From Oscillospiraceae bacterium (GTDB lineage Bacteria; Bacillota; Clostridia; Oscillospirales; Ruminococcaceae), in assembly GCA_030539275.1 (NCBI GenBank), contig JAUNSK010000008.1:62001-126000 (forward strand): a DNA stretch of 64,000 nt. The letters run 5' to 3'. The notes below the pieces were generated by a model. That model did not search any database and was not told the origin of the DNA. It saw only the letters and a list, made by a program, of their open reading frames with translations. The stretch's first letter is position 1. Every line of letters begins with the position of its first letter. This document shows positions 25,967 to 36,089 of this stretch, one piece after another. Made by a program: the position numbers and the translations under genes.

Positions 25967-26791
25967 ATGTACAGTGTCCTCATGTCTCTTTACAGTGGAG
26001 AAAAATCAAGTAATTTAAAGCAAAGTATTGACAGTATCTTAAACCAGACAGCTCCCCCGGATCAGATCGTCGTAGTAAAAGACGGTCCGCTTACGGCAGA
26101 ACTCGAAAATACTCTCATGACTTACTGCAGCAGTTTTCCCCGGATATTTGATCTGGTTGTGCTCGAAGAAAATTCAGGACTCGGTGCAGCACTTCGAGAA
26201 GGTGTTCTTGCCTGCAAAAATGAGTGGATCGCACGGATGGATACTGATGATATTGCCGTCAATACACGTATGGAAACTCAGCTCTCCTATCTGAAAGAAC
26301 ATCCCCGGCTTGACATGCTGGGATCACTGTATTATGAGTTTTTTGATGATATATCAAATCATGTACTGCGTGATTCGGCACATACTCATGATGATCTTGT
26401 AAAGTTCATGCACCGGCGCAACCCGTTCGGTCATGATACACTGTTTTTACGCAAAAGCATGGTACTTAAGGCTGGAAACTACCGGCCTGTCAACCGTTTT
26501 GAAGACTATGATCTCTGGATCCGTATGGTACAGTGCGGTGTAAAAATGTACAATCTTGAGCAGCCGCTTCTCTATGTAAGAAGCAACCGCGATTACTTCG
26601 CAAGGCGCGGCGGATTTGCGTACTTGAAAAGCAACATCAGCTTTTTTTTAAGACATCACAGGACAGGATTTTTTACTGTTAAGGACTGCATTTTTTCTCT
26701 TATTCCAAGATGCGTCGTATGTCTGATGCCAAACGGACTGCGTTCATTTATTTACAAAAATTTTCTGCGCAATAATGAATTGGAGGCTTAA
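25967..26791 (+). CDS. Family 2 glycosyltransferase
   Basis: 274 residues. The GT-A start is SVLMSLYSGEKSSNLKQSID, with the metal-binding motif in ARMDTDD and the acceptor loop FEDYDLWIRM. The style resembles AmsE-like transferases of exopolysaccharide clusters. A basic amphipathic C-terminus could contact the membrane. It adds a sugar to the lipid-linked repeat unit; sugar and linkage unknown. Confidence 0.9.
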   Translation: MYSVLMSLYSGEKSSNLKQSIDSILNQTAPPDQIVVVKDGPLTAELENTLMTYCSSFPRIFDLVVLEENSGLGAALREGVLACKNEWIARMDTDDIAVNTRMETQLSYLKEHPRLDMLGSLYYEFFDDISNHVLRDSAHTHDDLVKFMHRRNPFGHDTLFLRKSMVLKAGNYRPVNRFEDYDLWIRMVQCGVKMYNLEQPLLYVRSNRDYFARRGGFAYLKSNISFFLRHHRTGFFTVKDCIFSLIPRCVVCLMPNGLRSFIYKNFLRNNELEA

Positions 26792-26793
26792 AA

Positions 26794-29031
26794 ATGGCCG
26801 GATCTATCAGAAAATCTTTCGGACGTTTAATCAGCATATTTCTAGCTCTTATTATTTTTTGCCTGTTTTCTGAACCTCTCACTGCCGGTGCAGCTACCGG
26901 CCTTCAGAGCAATGATAATCCGGATGACGCAGGTCATCTCATCGTTTCCATGGTTTATGATGACAGCGAAAGTATGGAAGGCACAAAAGCCATGTACTGT
27001 AACTATACATTTCAGATGTTCCTGTCGCTTTTCAGTGAAAAAGATGAACTGTTTATTACATACATGAATAAACCTCGTGCCTCAGCAAACTACAGTATTA
27101 GGGATAACCGCCAGGCCCGTGTTGATAACCTGAGAGATCACAGGCAAGGTGTATTTACTCCTATTACTGCAGTTGAAACTGCATACAACAGGCTTCTTAA
27201 TCAGCAGGGCGGTATTAACGACTCCTACTGGCTTGTCGTTCTGACCGACGGTGAATTTCATGATACCGCGGGCAAACAGCTCAGGGACAACTATCTCGAT
27301 GATTACTTCAGAGCCTATACAAATGCTGAAATGCCAAACGGCACAAAGGTAAACATTCTCTATGTCGGCATCGGAGAAGGGTTGACACTCCCGACTGAAA
27401 GCACTGACCGCAATATCCATGTTTACAGTGCCTATACACCGGAGGATATTCTTAATATTCTCAATGCTTCAGGAGAATTCTTCTCAGACTGTCTACTGGC
27501 TGATTCTTTTCCGTCAATAAGCTATGAGATTCAGAATAATGTACTGCAGATAAATACTGACGTACCGCTGAGCAAAGTAATCGTTGTGGCTCACGGAAAT
27601 CAGAGCGCACAGCAGGATATAACAGGGCGGGACAAGAACGGGAATGCGCTTGTTATGGATGAGTATATAAATGCCTATTATCAGAATATGAACTACTCCG
27701 ACGGACTAAAGGAATCACTCAACGGAACAGTGACCTACTGGAAGACGGTGGATGACTCAGCAATAACAGACGCCATGTACATCTCCTATGACCAGGATCT
27801 TGATGACAGCATCAAAGTGTATATTCTTCCTGCAATTGAGGTAAAGATCTTATTATATGATGAAAATGACAACCCTGTTACAGCAGAGGAATGTACTGAG
27901 TCAACTGTTTTTACTGCGGAAATGGTATTTAACAGGATAGACACAGGTGAGGAGATCTCCCCTGATATTCTTACTTCAAATAATGAAACGACAATAATCG
28001 TAAGAGATCAGCCAAACAATATGTATCTTATGACCGGTGAAGGTTCAAGGCTCTCAGATATTTCTATGGTCAACGAGGGAATTGTTATACAGGGTACTAC
28101 TGTCTTCAATGAATCATACAGCATGTACGCTTCAAAATCAATTTCGATATACAAAAGCAAGCCCGCTTCTGAATCAGTTTATACTTACTCACGTACGGGA
28201 CTGCCGCTCAACTCCAGAAAAGTACGCCTTAGTCTGAGTAAAAACAATGTGGATCTGACAAGGCGCGAGGCTGTAAAGATCACGGTTCGGACAGATACTT
28301 CTGAATTTCCGGCACTTTTCATGGCAGATTATACTGTCGATCTTGACGGAATAGTTCAAATGAAGCCGAAGTTCGGAACTTCAGATATTTTCGGACGTAT
28401 ATTTCTGAGCTGGCTCACAGTATGGACCATGCCTCTGGGAGATGTTCCGTTTACTATTACTATGAAGGACACAGGAACCGGCGCAACTCTGGTCGATACT
28501 GTAAATCTGAAAATTGTAAAAGGGCCCATGGCTCTTGAAATACTTTATTATGTGTACCCTTTCATAATTATTTTTCTTGTTCTGGGATTTATATTCAAAC
28601 GCCGTTTCTACGGAAATATGTATATTTCATGCAAGCCTGTTGAAGTCACAGGCAGATACTTTATTCCTGATAATAAAAGCAGGGTTACGTACAGACTTGT
28701 AAACAAGCTTCCTGCTGGTTTTCATCTTTTTACAGGCCTCAGCAGCTTTATACCTTTTGCGTCAAATGCAAAAAAATGCGGTACTGTAACTATAAAGGCA
28801 GCCGGATTCAGATGGAAAAAGAGCGGATATGTCCTGCTTAAGAATAAAGGCGGATGTGGGGTAAACCGCAACTTCAGAAAAGCGGATTACGGTGATGAGA
28901 AGTTTATTCTCAATGATATAAACTTCTCCCACGAACATACTGTTAAACTATATCCTAATCAGTCAGTCCTTATAAAAAATGAAAGCGGAGTGTACATGTA
29001 TAAACTGATCAGGGGGCGCATTCACAGATGA
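26794..29031 (+). CDS. Membrane-anchored von Willebrand A domain protein
   Basis: 745 residues. A signal peptide precedes the VWA domain (~residues 48-235) with an intact MIDAS: DDSES, the Thr region, and VVLTDGEFHD. Beta-rich, Ig-like regions follow (~240-570), then one transmembrane helix (YYVYPFIIIFLVLGFIF, near 587-603) and a ~140-residue cytoplasmic beta domain. Start ATG is three bases after the preceding stop; the end overlaps the polymerase start. VWA proteins make metal-dependent protein contacts. Finding one within the assembly operon suggests a scaffold or sensor; I know no standard role. Confidence 0.85.
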   Translation: MAGSIRKSFGRLISIFLALIIFCLFSEPLTAGAATGLQSNDNPDDAGHLIVSMVYDDSESMEGTKAMYCNYTFQMFLSLFSEKDELFITYMNKPRASANYSIRDNRQARVDNLRDHRQGVFTPITAVETAYNRLLNQQGGINDSYWLVVLTDGEFHDTAGKQLRDNYLDDYFRAYTNAEMPNGTKVNILYVGIGEGLTLPTESTDRNIHVYSAYTPEDILNILNASGEFFSDCLLADSFPSISYEIQNNVLQINTDVPLSKVIVVAHGNQSAQQDITGRDKNGNALVMDEYINAYYQNMNYSDGLKESLNGTVTYWKTVDDSAITDAMYISYDQDLDDSIKVYILPAIEVKILLYDENDNPVTAEECTESTVFTAEMVFNRIDTGEEISPDILTSNNETTIIVRDQPNNMYLMTGEGSRLSDISMVNEGIVIQGTTVFNESYSMYASKSISIYKSKPASESVYTYSRTGLPLNSRKVRLSLSKNNVDLTRREAVKITVRTDTSEFPALFMADYTVDLDGIVQMKPKFGTSDIFGRIFLSWLTVWTMPLGDVPFTITMKDTGTGATLVDTVNLKIVKGPMALEILYYVYPFIIIFLVLGFIFKRRFYGNMYISCKPVEVTGRYFIPDNKSRVTYRLVNKLPAGFHLFTGLSSFIPFASNAKKCGTVTIKAAGFRWKKSGYVLLKNKGGCGVNRNFRKADYGDEKFILNDINFSHEHTVKLYPNQSVLIKNESGVYMYKLIRGRIHR

Positions 29032-30146
29032 ACGTATACATCAACGCATTCCTGCTCTCTATGCTCGGTGCATGGCTGTATATGCGTGAATATGCAGCTG
29101 AAAAAGCTTCACGAAATGTGTCAATGCGTTATTTCAGACAAAAACCACGGTCCCATAAGACAAGTGCGATCCTTCTAATAATTTCAGCTCTTCCTATTAT
29201 TTTTGTAACTGGTCTGCGCTACAGGGTAGGTACTGATTATCTGTATTATGCAACAAGTTTTCACAGGGTATCCCACGGCTCACCAAGCTACTTCAATAAT
29301 CCGCTTTTCTGTCTTCTTGAATTTATAGTAAGCCTTTTTACGAATGATTATACCGGCCTGTTTATCGCTGATGCTGCTGTTATGTTCGGATGTTACTGGT
29401 TTGTCTTCTCGAAGCAGTCCGAAAATATTGTGTACAGTATTTTTCTGCTGTGCACAACCAATCTGTATTTCATTTCACTCAATGCCGTAAGACAGGGTCT
29501 TGCCATGAGTGTATTGTTTGTGGCCCTTTACTATGCAATACAGGAAAATAAACGTGCATATATCATAGCTTCTCTGTGTGCTGTTATGATACATAAGGGA
29601 GTTGTCGTTTTCCTGCCTGTTTACTGGCTCGCAAACAAAAAATTAAAACCGCTAAACGCCTGGGAGATCCTCGCAGGGGTTACCGGTGTCAGTCTTGCAG
29701 GGGCCGGCCTCCTCCGTTACTTTGTCAGGATGGCAGGATATGCGCACTACCTTAACAAAGCACTAAGCAATAATGAATTTGAATGGGTACTGACAGCAAT
29801 GAATGTAGCGGTTCTGGGTGTACAGTGCTTTTATTATCCGGCTGCACAGGAAAGCCCGAACAAAAAAGAATTTAATATGTATTTCTGGATGCAGACACTG
29901 GCATCTGCTGCAATAATAATGTCGATAGCAGTTCCGCTTACAAAAAGACTGTGCTGGACCTTCAGCATAGGACAGCTTCTGTCACTGCCTCTCATGAGCA
30001 GGTTTGAAAAAAGCAAGATCGGAAAGATCATTCTGAACTTTTCTATTATTATTCTGTTTTCCCTCTCAATTTATATAGGCATATACAAAAACGGCGCTCA
30101 CGGGGTACTGCCGTATAAATGGATAACTCAGAGAACAGGCTTATAA
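29028..30146 (+). CDS. EpsG-like polysaccharide polymerase (Wzy role)
   Basis: 372 residues with about ten hydrophobic helices. EpsG-family marks are visible: GLRYRVGTDYLYY near residue 65 and SLNAVRQGLAMSVLFVALYY mid-protein. EpsG proteins polymerise lipid-linked repeat units on the outer face of the membrane. ATGA overlap with the VWA gene. Confidence 0.88.
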   Translation: MNVYINAFLLSMLGAWLYMREYAAEKASRNVSMRYFRQKPRSHKTSAILLIISALPIIFVTGLRYRVGTDYLYYATSFHRVSHGSPSYFNNPLFCLLEFIVSLFTNDYTGLFIADAAVMFGCYWFVFSKQSENIVYSIFLLCTTNLYFISLNAVRQGLAMSVLFVALYYAIQENKRAYIIASLCAVMIHKGVVVFLPVYWLANKKLKPLNAWEILAGVTGVSLAGAGLLRYFVRMAGYAHYLNKALSNNEFEWVLTAMNVAVLGVQCFYYPAAQESPNKKEFNMYFWMQTLASAAIIMSIAVPLTKRLCWTFSIGQLLSLPLMSRFEKSKIGKIILNFSIIILFSLSIYIGIYKNGAHGVLPYKWITQRTGL

Positions 30147-30200
30147 CTTAATTACATGCAGGCATTGCGCCTGCATACCGTTTTTTATGAAGGAGTTAAA

Positions 30201-31298
30201 ATGATTCGTGTATTACATATCTGCGCAGCCCTTGACGGAGGCGGTGTTGACCGTTTCCTGCTCAATTACTGGCAGGCTGCGAATAAGGAAATATTACACT
30301 TTGACTTTGTTGTACACAGCAATAAAAGAGGAATTTTAGAGGATCAGATTGAAGAACTCGGCTCAGCAATATATCATGTTGTTCCTAAAACAGAAGATTT
30401 CATAGGATACTTAAAACAGATGACCCGCATTTTTAAAGAAGGAAGCTATGATATTGTTCACTGTCATCAGGGATACAACAGCTATATTCCTCTGATAAAC
30501 GCACGCAGATGCGGCATTACTAACACGATTGCCCATGCGCATACAGCGTTTGAACCAGAAAGCAGGTTTTCTTCATTGCTCAGAAAGATAAGCTCTTATC
30601 TGACCCGGATCACTGCCTCGCAGCTTGCTGCCTGTTCTCAGGATGCAGGACTATATATGTGGGGCACTCATTCATTTACCGTTCTAGAAGATGCCATTGA
30701 CCTGTCAGCGTACGCCTTCAGCCAGACTGCCCGCAGTTGCTTCAGAGACCGGCTTGGCTTCTCATCAAAATTTGTAGTGGGCTGCGTGGGACGTCTCTGC
30801 CCGTCAAAAAATCATATGCGGCTTCTGAACATTTTCAGACTAATACAGTCTGATCATCCTGAGAGTGCTCTTCTAATAGTCGGTACCGGCAGTGAAGAAC
30901 AAAGAATAAAAAAAACTGCAGATCAGCTGAAACTGCGCAATGTCTGTCTTTTTGGTGTAAGCAATCAGACCGGGCAGCTGCTGAGTGCAATGGACGTTTT
31001 TGTTCTGCCCACCCTGTATGAAGGTTTCGGAATGGCTTTTCTTGAAGCTCAGGCAAACGGCCTGAATACATTTGCCTCAAAAACCGTAGTTCCCGAAGCA
31101 ACACGCATCTCAGATCTTATTCATTATATTCCGCTCGAAGCGACGGACAGCGAATGGGCATCCTGCATTACAAAATACATGCGTAAACGCACAAAATTTG
31201 AACCGCTCCCTCAGGCTGATGATTATGACATAAAGATAAAGGCAGATCAGCTGTGTAAATACTATCTGGATATATGTAAGGATGATACAAAAAAATGA
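30201..31298 (+). CDS. GT4-family glycosyltransferase
   Basis: About 365 residues, GT-B fold. The N-terminus is RVLHICAALDGGGVDRFLLN, DIVHCHQGY lies mid-domain, and the GT4 E-x7-E region is LPTLYEGFGMAFLEAQANGL. I chose ATG 30201 with AAGGAG upstream rather than an in-frame ATG 45 bases earlier. Adds a sugar to the repeat unit; specificity unknown. Confidence 0.92.
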   Translation: MIRVLHICAALDGGGVDRFLLNYWQAANKEILHFDFVVHSNKRGILEDQIEELGSAIYHVVPKTEDFIGYLKQMTRIFKEGSYDIVHCHQGYNSYIPLINARRCGITNTIAHAHTAFEPESRFSSLLRKISSYLTRITASQLAACSQDAGLYMWGTHSFTVLEDAIDLSAYAFSQTARSCFRDRLGFSSKFVVGCVGRLCPSKNHMRLLNIFRLIQSDHPESALLIVGTGSEEQRIKKTADQLKLRNVCLFGVSNQTGQLLSAMDVFVLPTLYEGFGMAFLEAQANGLNTFASKTVVPEATRISDLIHYIPLEATDSEWASCITKYMRKRTKFEPLPQADDYDIKIKADQLCKYYLDICKDDTKK

Positions 31299-32344
31299 AA
31301 ATAGGAATATTAACTTATCACGATGCAGTAAATTACGGTGCTGTACTCCAGGCATATGCACTGCAGAAAGTGCTTGAGTCTATGGATGCTGACACCGTGA
31401 TCCTTGACTACAGCAAGCCTGCACGCCCACAACCCTTAAAAACAAAAATATCCGCAGTTCTCAAGTTCCCGGTTCATAATAAAACTTCACGGGAATTTGC
31501 CCGGTTTCGAAGCAGTTATCTGACACTTACCGCACCTATAACCGGCCATAAGCAGCTTACAGATGAGATCTCAAAGACAGACGCAGTCATTGTCGGCAGT
31601 GATCAGGTATTCAATCCGAGACTCAACTGTGCTGATCCTGCATACTTTCTGAATCTCCCTGTTTCAGAAAAAACAAAGAAATACTCATATGCCGCAAGCT
31701 TCGGAAGATATGACTTTACACCGGAAGAAGAAACACTTATATCCTCTCTTGAAGATTTTGATGCGGTCTCAGTAAGAGAAACAGAAGGTATATCGGCAGC
31801 CCGGAGATTTACCGGATGTCCGGTTAAAAAATGTCTTGATCCGGTACTCCTTCTTGCAGCCTCCCAGTGGAAGTCTTGTGCTGATATCTCTCTTTCATCA
31901 TCATATCCGGAGTATGTTCTTTTATATCTTGTCGGAATGCATGATCAGATGATATATGAAACTGCCAGACTTACAGCGCAAAAATATGGCTGCCCCGTTC
32001 TATGGATCTCTGACAGTACTAAGATAAAGAAAGGTATCCATGTACTTCACAGCTGCTCACCTCAGCAATTTATCGGTCTGATGATGGGGGCAAAAGCCAT
32101 AGTGACAAACTCATTTCATGCTACTGCTTTTTCAGTCATCTTTCGCCGGCCATATGATGTAGATATTGAGAATGCCGGACTTAAACATAATAACCGCTCT
32201 GAAGACCTTCTTTTATCACTTAAGCTGCCGCTTAAATGTACAGACAGTGAACCGGACTGGGATAATGCACACCTTGCTCTTGATGAGCAGCGAAGACATT
32301 CCCTTGACTACTTACAGGATATATGCAAAAGGAGGCTTCCATAA
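31295..32344 (+). CDS. Polysaccharide pyruvyltransferase-family protein (copy 1)
   Basis: 349 residues. It begins KIGILTYHDAVNYGAVLQAY, then DAVIVGSDQVFNP and a C-terminal TNSFHATAFSVIF with the conserved His. These match the PF04230 branch common in EPS loci beside FrhB-like genes, as here two genes downstream. The family transfers pyruvate ketals from PEP to sugars, though this branch is little studied. ATGA overlap with the preceding glycosyltransferase. Confidence 0.88.
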   Translation: MKIGILTYHDAVNYGAVLQAYALQKVLESMDADTVILDYSKPARPQPLKTKISAVLKFPVHNKTSREFARFRSSYLTLTAPITGHKQLTDEISKTDAVIVGSDQVFNPRLNCADPAYFLNLPVSEKTKKYSYAASFGRYDFTPEEETLISSLEDFDAVSVRETEGISAARRFTGCPVKKCLDPVLLLAASQWKSCADISLSSSYPEYVLLYLVGMHDQMIYETARLTAQKYGCPVLWISDSTKIKKGIHVLHSCSPQQFIGLMMGAKAIVTNSFHATAFSVIFRRPYDVDIENAGLKHNNRSEDLLLSLKLPLKCTDSEPDWDNAHLALDEQRRHSLDYLQDICKRRLP

Positions 32345-33892
32345 TTGCAAACAGACAGCCGTACACAAAACACAATACGCAACACAATGGCCGCACTGCT
32401 TCTGAAACTGCTCACAGCCGTTGTTTCGTTTGTTATGCAGACTGTGTTTATTTATACTCTCGGAAAACAGTACACAGGGATATCAGGCCTGTTTTCTGAT
32501 ATTCTTCTGATGCTCTCCATGACAGAGCTCGGTATCGGGGCAGCAGTACTGTTTGCATTGTACAAGCCGGTTCACGACAATGATAATGTTACAGCGGCGA
32601 AGTATCTTCGGCTCGTACAGCGTGCCTATCTGACTATAGCTGCTGTAATTACCGCAGCCGGTCTTCTGCTTATACCTTTCCTTGACCTGATCGTAAGGGA
32701 TGTTCCTGATATCAGGGAAAATATCAGACTGATCTTTATGATGTTCGTATTCAGGTCAGCAGCTACATACCTTTTTTCTTATAAAACTATCCTGCTTGAG
32801 GCATATCAGAAAAAAAGAAAAATATCTCTGATCTCCTGTGCAGTTACTGTAACGGCAGTTCTTACAGAAGTTCCGCTGCTTATTATTACACACAACTACT
32901 TATTGTATCTGGGAATTGAGATAGTTTCTGTATTCGCTAAAAATCTCCTTATTTCCGCTGCAGCAAAGAAAACCTGTCCAGAGGTTTTTTCACTGAAGGT
33001 TTCACCGCTTGAAAGGGATGTCCGCAATAAGTTATGGAATGATGTAAGTGCACTTGCGATATACCGTGTCGCCAATGTAGTACTTAATTCAACTGACAGT
33101 ATTATTATTTCCGGAGTAATCGGAACACAGGTCGTCAGCCTTCTGGTAGGCTACCGTCTGATAATTAACCTTGTATGCGATCTGACAAGTCAGTTTTTTT
33201 ATTCTGCACTGCCGAGTGTCGGCAACTATATAGTCAGCAAGACAAAAGAAGAAGCCTATCATATGTACCGGCGCTTTCAGTTTGTTCTTTTCTTTCTGAC
33301 ATCCGTTTCGTCCGTATGTCTGATAACACTTCTTAACCCTTTTATTGAAATATGGCTTGGTGGGGATTTCTGTTTTCCTGTACATGTAACTGCCGTACTG
33401 GTCCTGAACTTCTATACAACTATGATGATGCAGGTAAATACGACCTTCCGCAACGGTTATGGTCTGTATATTGAAGGACGTTTCTGTCCTCTTGTTATGG
33501 CAGTTTTAAATATTGTTCTGTCAGTCTGGTGGGCAAATCTCTGGGGAATAGCCGGAGTACTGCTTGCAACAAGTGTATCAAGGCTGCTTACACAGATATG
33601 GGTCGATCCTGTACTTCTTTACAGGTATGCATTTAAACGTTCATGCAAAAAGTATTTTGCTGTTTACTTTTTCTGTTTTGTTATCACAGCAGCAGTATGT
33701 ACAGCATCCTTTTGGATAACCGGATTTTTTGCCCATTCATTTATTATGCTTTTCATACGTCTGGCCGCTGTACTGATGATCTCATGTACTGCACTGTATC
33801 TGATATTCCGTAAAACAGAAGAATTTCAGTACATGATCTCCATGCTCAGGCGTCTGACTGACAGGCTTTTCAGAAAAGGAGTTTCTTTATGA
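32345..33892 (+). CDS. Polysaccharide flippase (Wzx/MOP superfamily)
   Basis: 515 residues with 12-14 hydrophobic helices. An early helix pair is followed by GIGAAVLFALYKPV. The start is TTG at 32345, directly after the previous stop, with AAAGGAGG ten bases upstream; an ATG 16 codons later has no such site. It flips lipid-linked repeat units outward for the EpsG-like polymerase. Confidence 0.9.
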   Translation: MQTDSRTQNTIRNTMAALLLKLLTAVVSFVMQTVFIYTLGKQYTGISGLFSDILLMLSMTELGIGAAVLFALYKPVHDNDNVTAAKYLRLVQRAYLTIAAVITAAGLLLIPFLDLIVRDVPDIRENIRLIFMMFVFRSAATYLFSYKTILLEAYQKKRKISLISCAVTVTAVLTEVPLLIITHNYLLYLGIEIVSVFAKNLLISAAAKKTCPEVFSLKVSPLERDVRNKLWNDVSALAIYRVANVVLNSTDSIIISGVIGTQVVSLLVGYRLIINLVCDLTSQFFYSALPSVGNYIVSKTKEEAYHMYRRFQFVLFFLTSVSSVCLITLLNPFIEIWLGGDFCFPVHVTAVLVLNFYTTMMMQVNTTFRNGYGLYIEGRFCPLVMAVLNIVLSVWWANLWGIAGVLLATSVSRLLTQIWVDPVLLYRYAFKRSCKKYFAVYFFCFVITAAVCTASFWITGFFAHSFIMLFIRLAAVLMISCTALYLIFRKTEEFQYMISMLRRLTDRLFRKGVSL

Positions 33893-35010
33893 GAATAGAT
33901 AAGGTTTTAAAAACTCAATGTACAGGCTGCAGCGCCTGCAGCAACGCCTGTCATGAAGGTGCAATATCGATGATGCCTGATAATGATTTGTTTTTATACC
34001 CCCGGACAGATGAATCTCTGTGTATATCATGCGGCAGATGTGCAGCAGTGTGTCCTGCACTTACGCCGGCACCGGCAGTTCATTCATCACAGTTCTTCGC
34101 GGCAAAACATAAAGAACACAGCGTTCATGTTTCAAGCCAGTCAGGCGGTGTGTTCTTCACACTAGCCGCACAGTGTATTGAAAACGGAGGAAAAGTGTTT
34201 GGCGCCGCATTTGCGTCTGACTGGAATGTCAGTCATATCTGTGCAGATTCTCTGACCGGACTTGAAAAGCTCCAGGGGTCAAAGTATGTTCAGAGCGATC
34301 CGGGAGATACTTTTTCTCAGGTAAAAAAGGCAGTGGGAGAAAATATTCCTGTTATCTTTTCAGGTACTCCATGTCAGTGTGCAGGACTTCGCAGGTTCCT
34401 TGGAAAATCCTACGAAAACCTGCTGACGGTTGACCTTATATGTCATGGTGTTCCGGCACCGAAGCTATGGCAGGATTACCTCGCTTACATGAAAAAGAAA
34501 TACCACGGTGAAATTGACAACGCGGTTTTTCGTGTTCATGACGGCACCCGCCGTGGGCACACAGAGTGTATTACCATAAACGGAATCAACCGATATACTG
34601 TAACGTACGGCCAATTGTTCTATACGCATGCATTCTTAAGACAGTCGTGTCTTAACTGCCAGTACCGGACACTTGAACGCACAGGAGATATATCTATAGG
34701 TGACTGGGTCGGCGGACAGCGCATAGATCCTGATTTCTGGGATAATTGCGGGGTCTCACTTGTTCTTATCAATACCGCTGCCGGAAAAACGGCCTGGGAT
34801 ATGGTAAAAAACAAGTTTACACTCAGAACACTTACTGAGACCGAGGCTTTACAGCCGCCTCTCAAAAATGTATTTCATATACCTCCTGCGAGTGATAAAA
34901 TGCGCACGGTCTGGCACAGCAGAGGTTTTGCTGCAGCTGCCAGAAAATATGGTCATGAACCATATGCAAAGGTTTTAAAACGCAGACTGAAAAAAATAAT
35001 AAAGCTGTAG
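33889..35010 (+). CDS. FrhB/CofH2-dehydrogenase-beta-like Fe-S protein of EPS loci
   Basis: 373 residues. Two ferredoxin-type 4Fe-4S motifs lie at the N-terminus (CTGCSACSNACHEGAI and CISCGRCAAVCP). The coenzyme F420 hydrogenase beta-like domain follows (SGTPCQCAGLRRFL, LICHGVPAPKLW, GDISIGDWVG). In polysaccharide clusters such proteins accompany pyruvyltransferase genes and may be reductases, but their reaction is not established. Start ATG overlaps the flippase stop. Confidence 0.88.
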   Translation: MRIDKVLKTQCTGCSACSNACHEGAISMMPDNDLFLYPRTDESLCISCGRCAAVCPALTPAPAVHSSQFFAAKHKEHSVHVSSQSGGVFFTLAAQCIENGGKVFGAAFASDWNVSHICADSLTGLEKLQGSKYVQSDPGDTFSQVKKAVGENIPVIFSGTPCQCAGLRRFLGKSYENLLTVDLICHGVPAPKLWQDYLAYMKKKYHGEIDNAVFRVHDGTRRGHTECITINGINRYTVTYGQLFYTHAFLRQSCLNCQYRTLERTGDISIGDWVGGQRIDPDFWDNCGVSLVLINTAAGKTAWDMVKNKFTLRTLTETEALQPPLKNVFHIPPASDKMRTVWHSRGFAAAARKYGHEPYAKVLKRRLKKIIKL

Positions 35011-35030
35011 ATAATAAAGGAGAAACCTAT

Positions 35031-36089
35031 ATGCATATCAGATGCCTGCCTATGTGGATGAGGTATTATATTAAGTTCCGTAGATCTTTTACCCATCCGT
35101 TTAACACTATATCCGGCATTACAGAAAAGACAATTATTTTTGCTGATGCACCCGATTACGGAAATCTTGGTGATCAGGCTATTGCTCTGGCAGTACATAA
35201 GTTTGCAGAGATTTATTTTCCTGATCATAAAATTCTTGAGATCCCGATGGAACAGTTCGCAAAATATGCTCATATTCTTAAAAAAACTCTGCCTGATAAA
35301 TGTCCTGTTTTTCTTACCGGCGGAGGCAACATGGGTGACCGCTACCCGATATATGAAGCAGCACGACGTTATGTAATATCGCAGTTTTCAAATCACAAAA
35401 TAGTTGTTTTCCCACAGACATACGATTATGCATCTGATCTTGCAGGCTGTCTGTTCAGTCTGGGCGCAAAACAGGTCTACTCCGCTCATCCCAGACTGCT
35501 TCTGTGTGCGCGTGAAAAAGAAAGCTATAGAAAAATGAGCAATATGTACACCCACAATACCTGCATCCTCTGCCCTGATACTGCACTGATGCTGGACTTT
35601 AAATCTACACAGGTCCACAGGAGAAACACAATAGGCATATGCCTCAGGGATGACTCAGAACAGGCGTTATCAACAGCTGACCGCAGCATTGTTGAAGAAT
35701 ACATCAGTAAGAGCGGTGAAAAGATCTGCAGAATTGAAACTTGTCAACAGTCAGGACTCTACAATGTTGAAAACAGAGAGCAGGCTGTAAATTCACTGCT
35801 TGAAAAAGTTGCTTCCTGCCGCCTGCTCGTGACCGACCGTCTACATGCAATGATTTTTGCGTATATAACACACACACCTTGTGTTGCATTTGACAACAGC
35901 AACAAAAAAGTCCGGGGTGTATACGAATGGCTTAAAAACGATCAGCAGATACAGCTGGCGCAAAGCGCTGATGATTTTGCACGTGCTGTCCGTCTTGCTC
36001 TGGCAGCCGGCTGCACCAGAACAGATTTTTCTGAACACTTTGCAAGGATATCCGATTGGATAAAAGGAGAGAACCATGGCACAGATTAA
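35031..36089 (+). CDS. Polysaccharide pyruvyltransferase-family protein (copy 2, ExoV/EpsI-like)
   Basis: 352 residues. ADAPDYGNLGDQAIALAVHK near the start, FLTGGGNMGD, VFPQTYDY and LVTDRLHAMIFAYI are typical of the PF04230 group containing EpsI/EpsO and PssM-like enzymes. It is not a close duplicate of the copy at 31295. The family adds ketal pyruvate to sugars, giving negative charge. Its end overlaps the radical SAM gene start by 14 bases. Confidence 0.9.
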   Translation: MHIRCLPMWMRYYIKFRRSFTHPFNTISGITEKTIIFADAPDYGNLGDQAIALAVHKFAEIYFPDHKILEIPMEQFAKYAHILKKTLPDKCPVFLTGGGNMGDRYPIYEAARRYVISQFSNHKIVVFPQTYDYASDLAGCLFSLGAKQVYSAHPRLLLCAREKESYRKMSNMYTHNTCILCPDTALMLDFKSTQVHRRNTIGICLRDDSEQALSTADRSIVEEYISKSGEKICRIETCQQSGLYNVENREQAVNSLLEKVASCRLLVTDRLHAMIFAYITHTPCVAFDNSNKKVRGVYEWLKNDQQIQLAQSADDFARAVRLALAAGCTRTDFSEHFARISDWIKGENHGTD

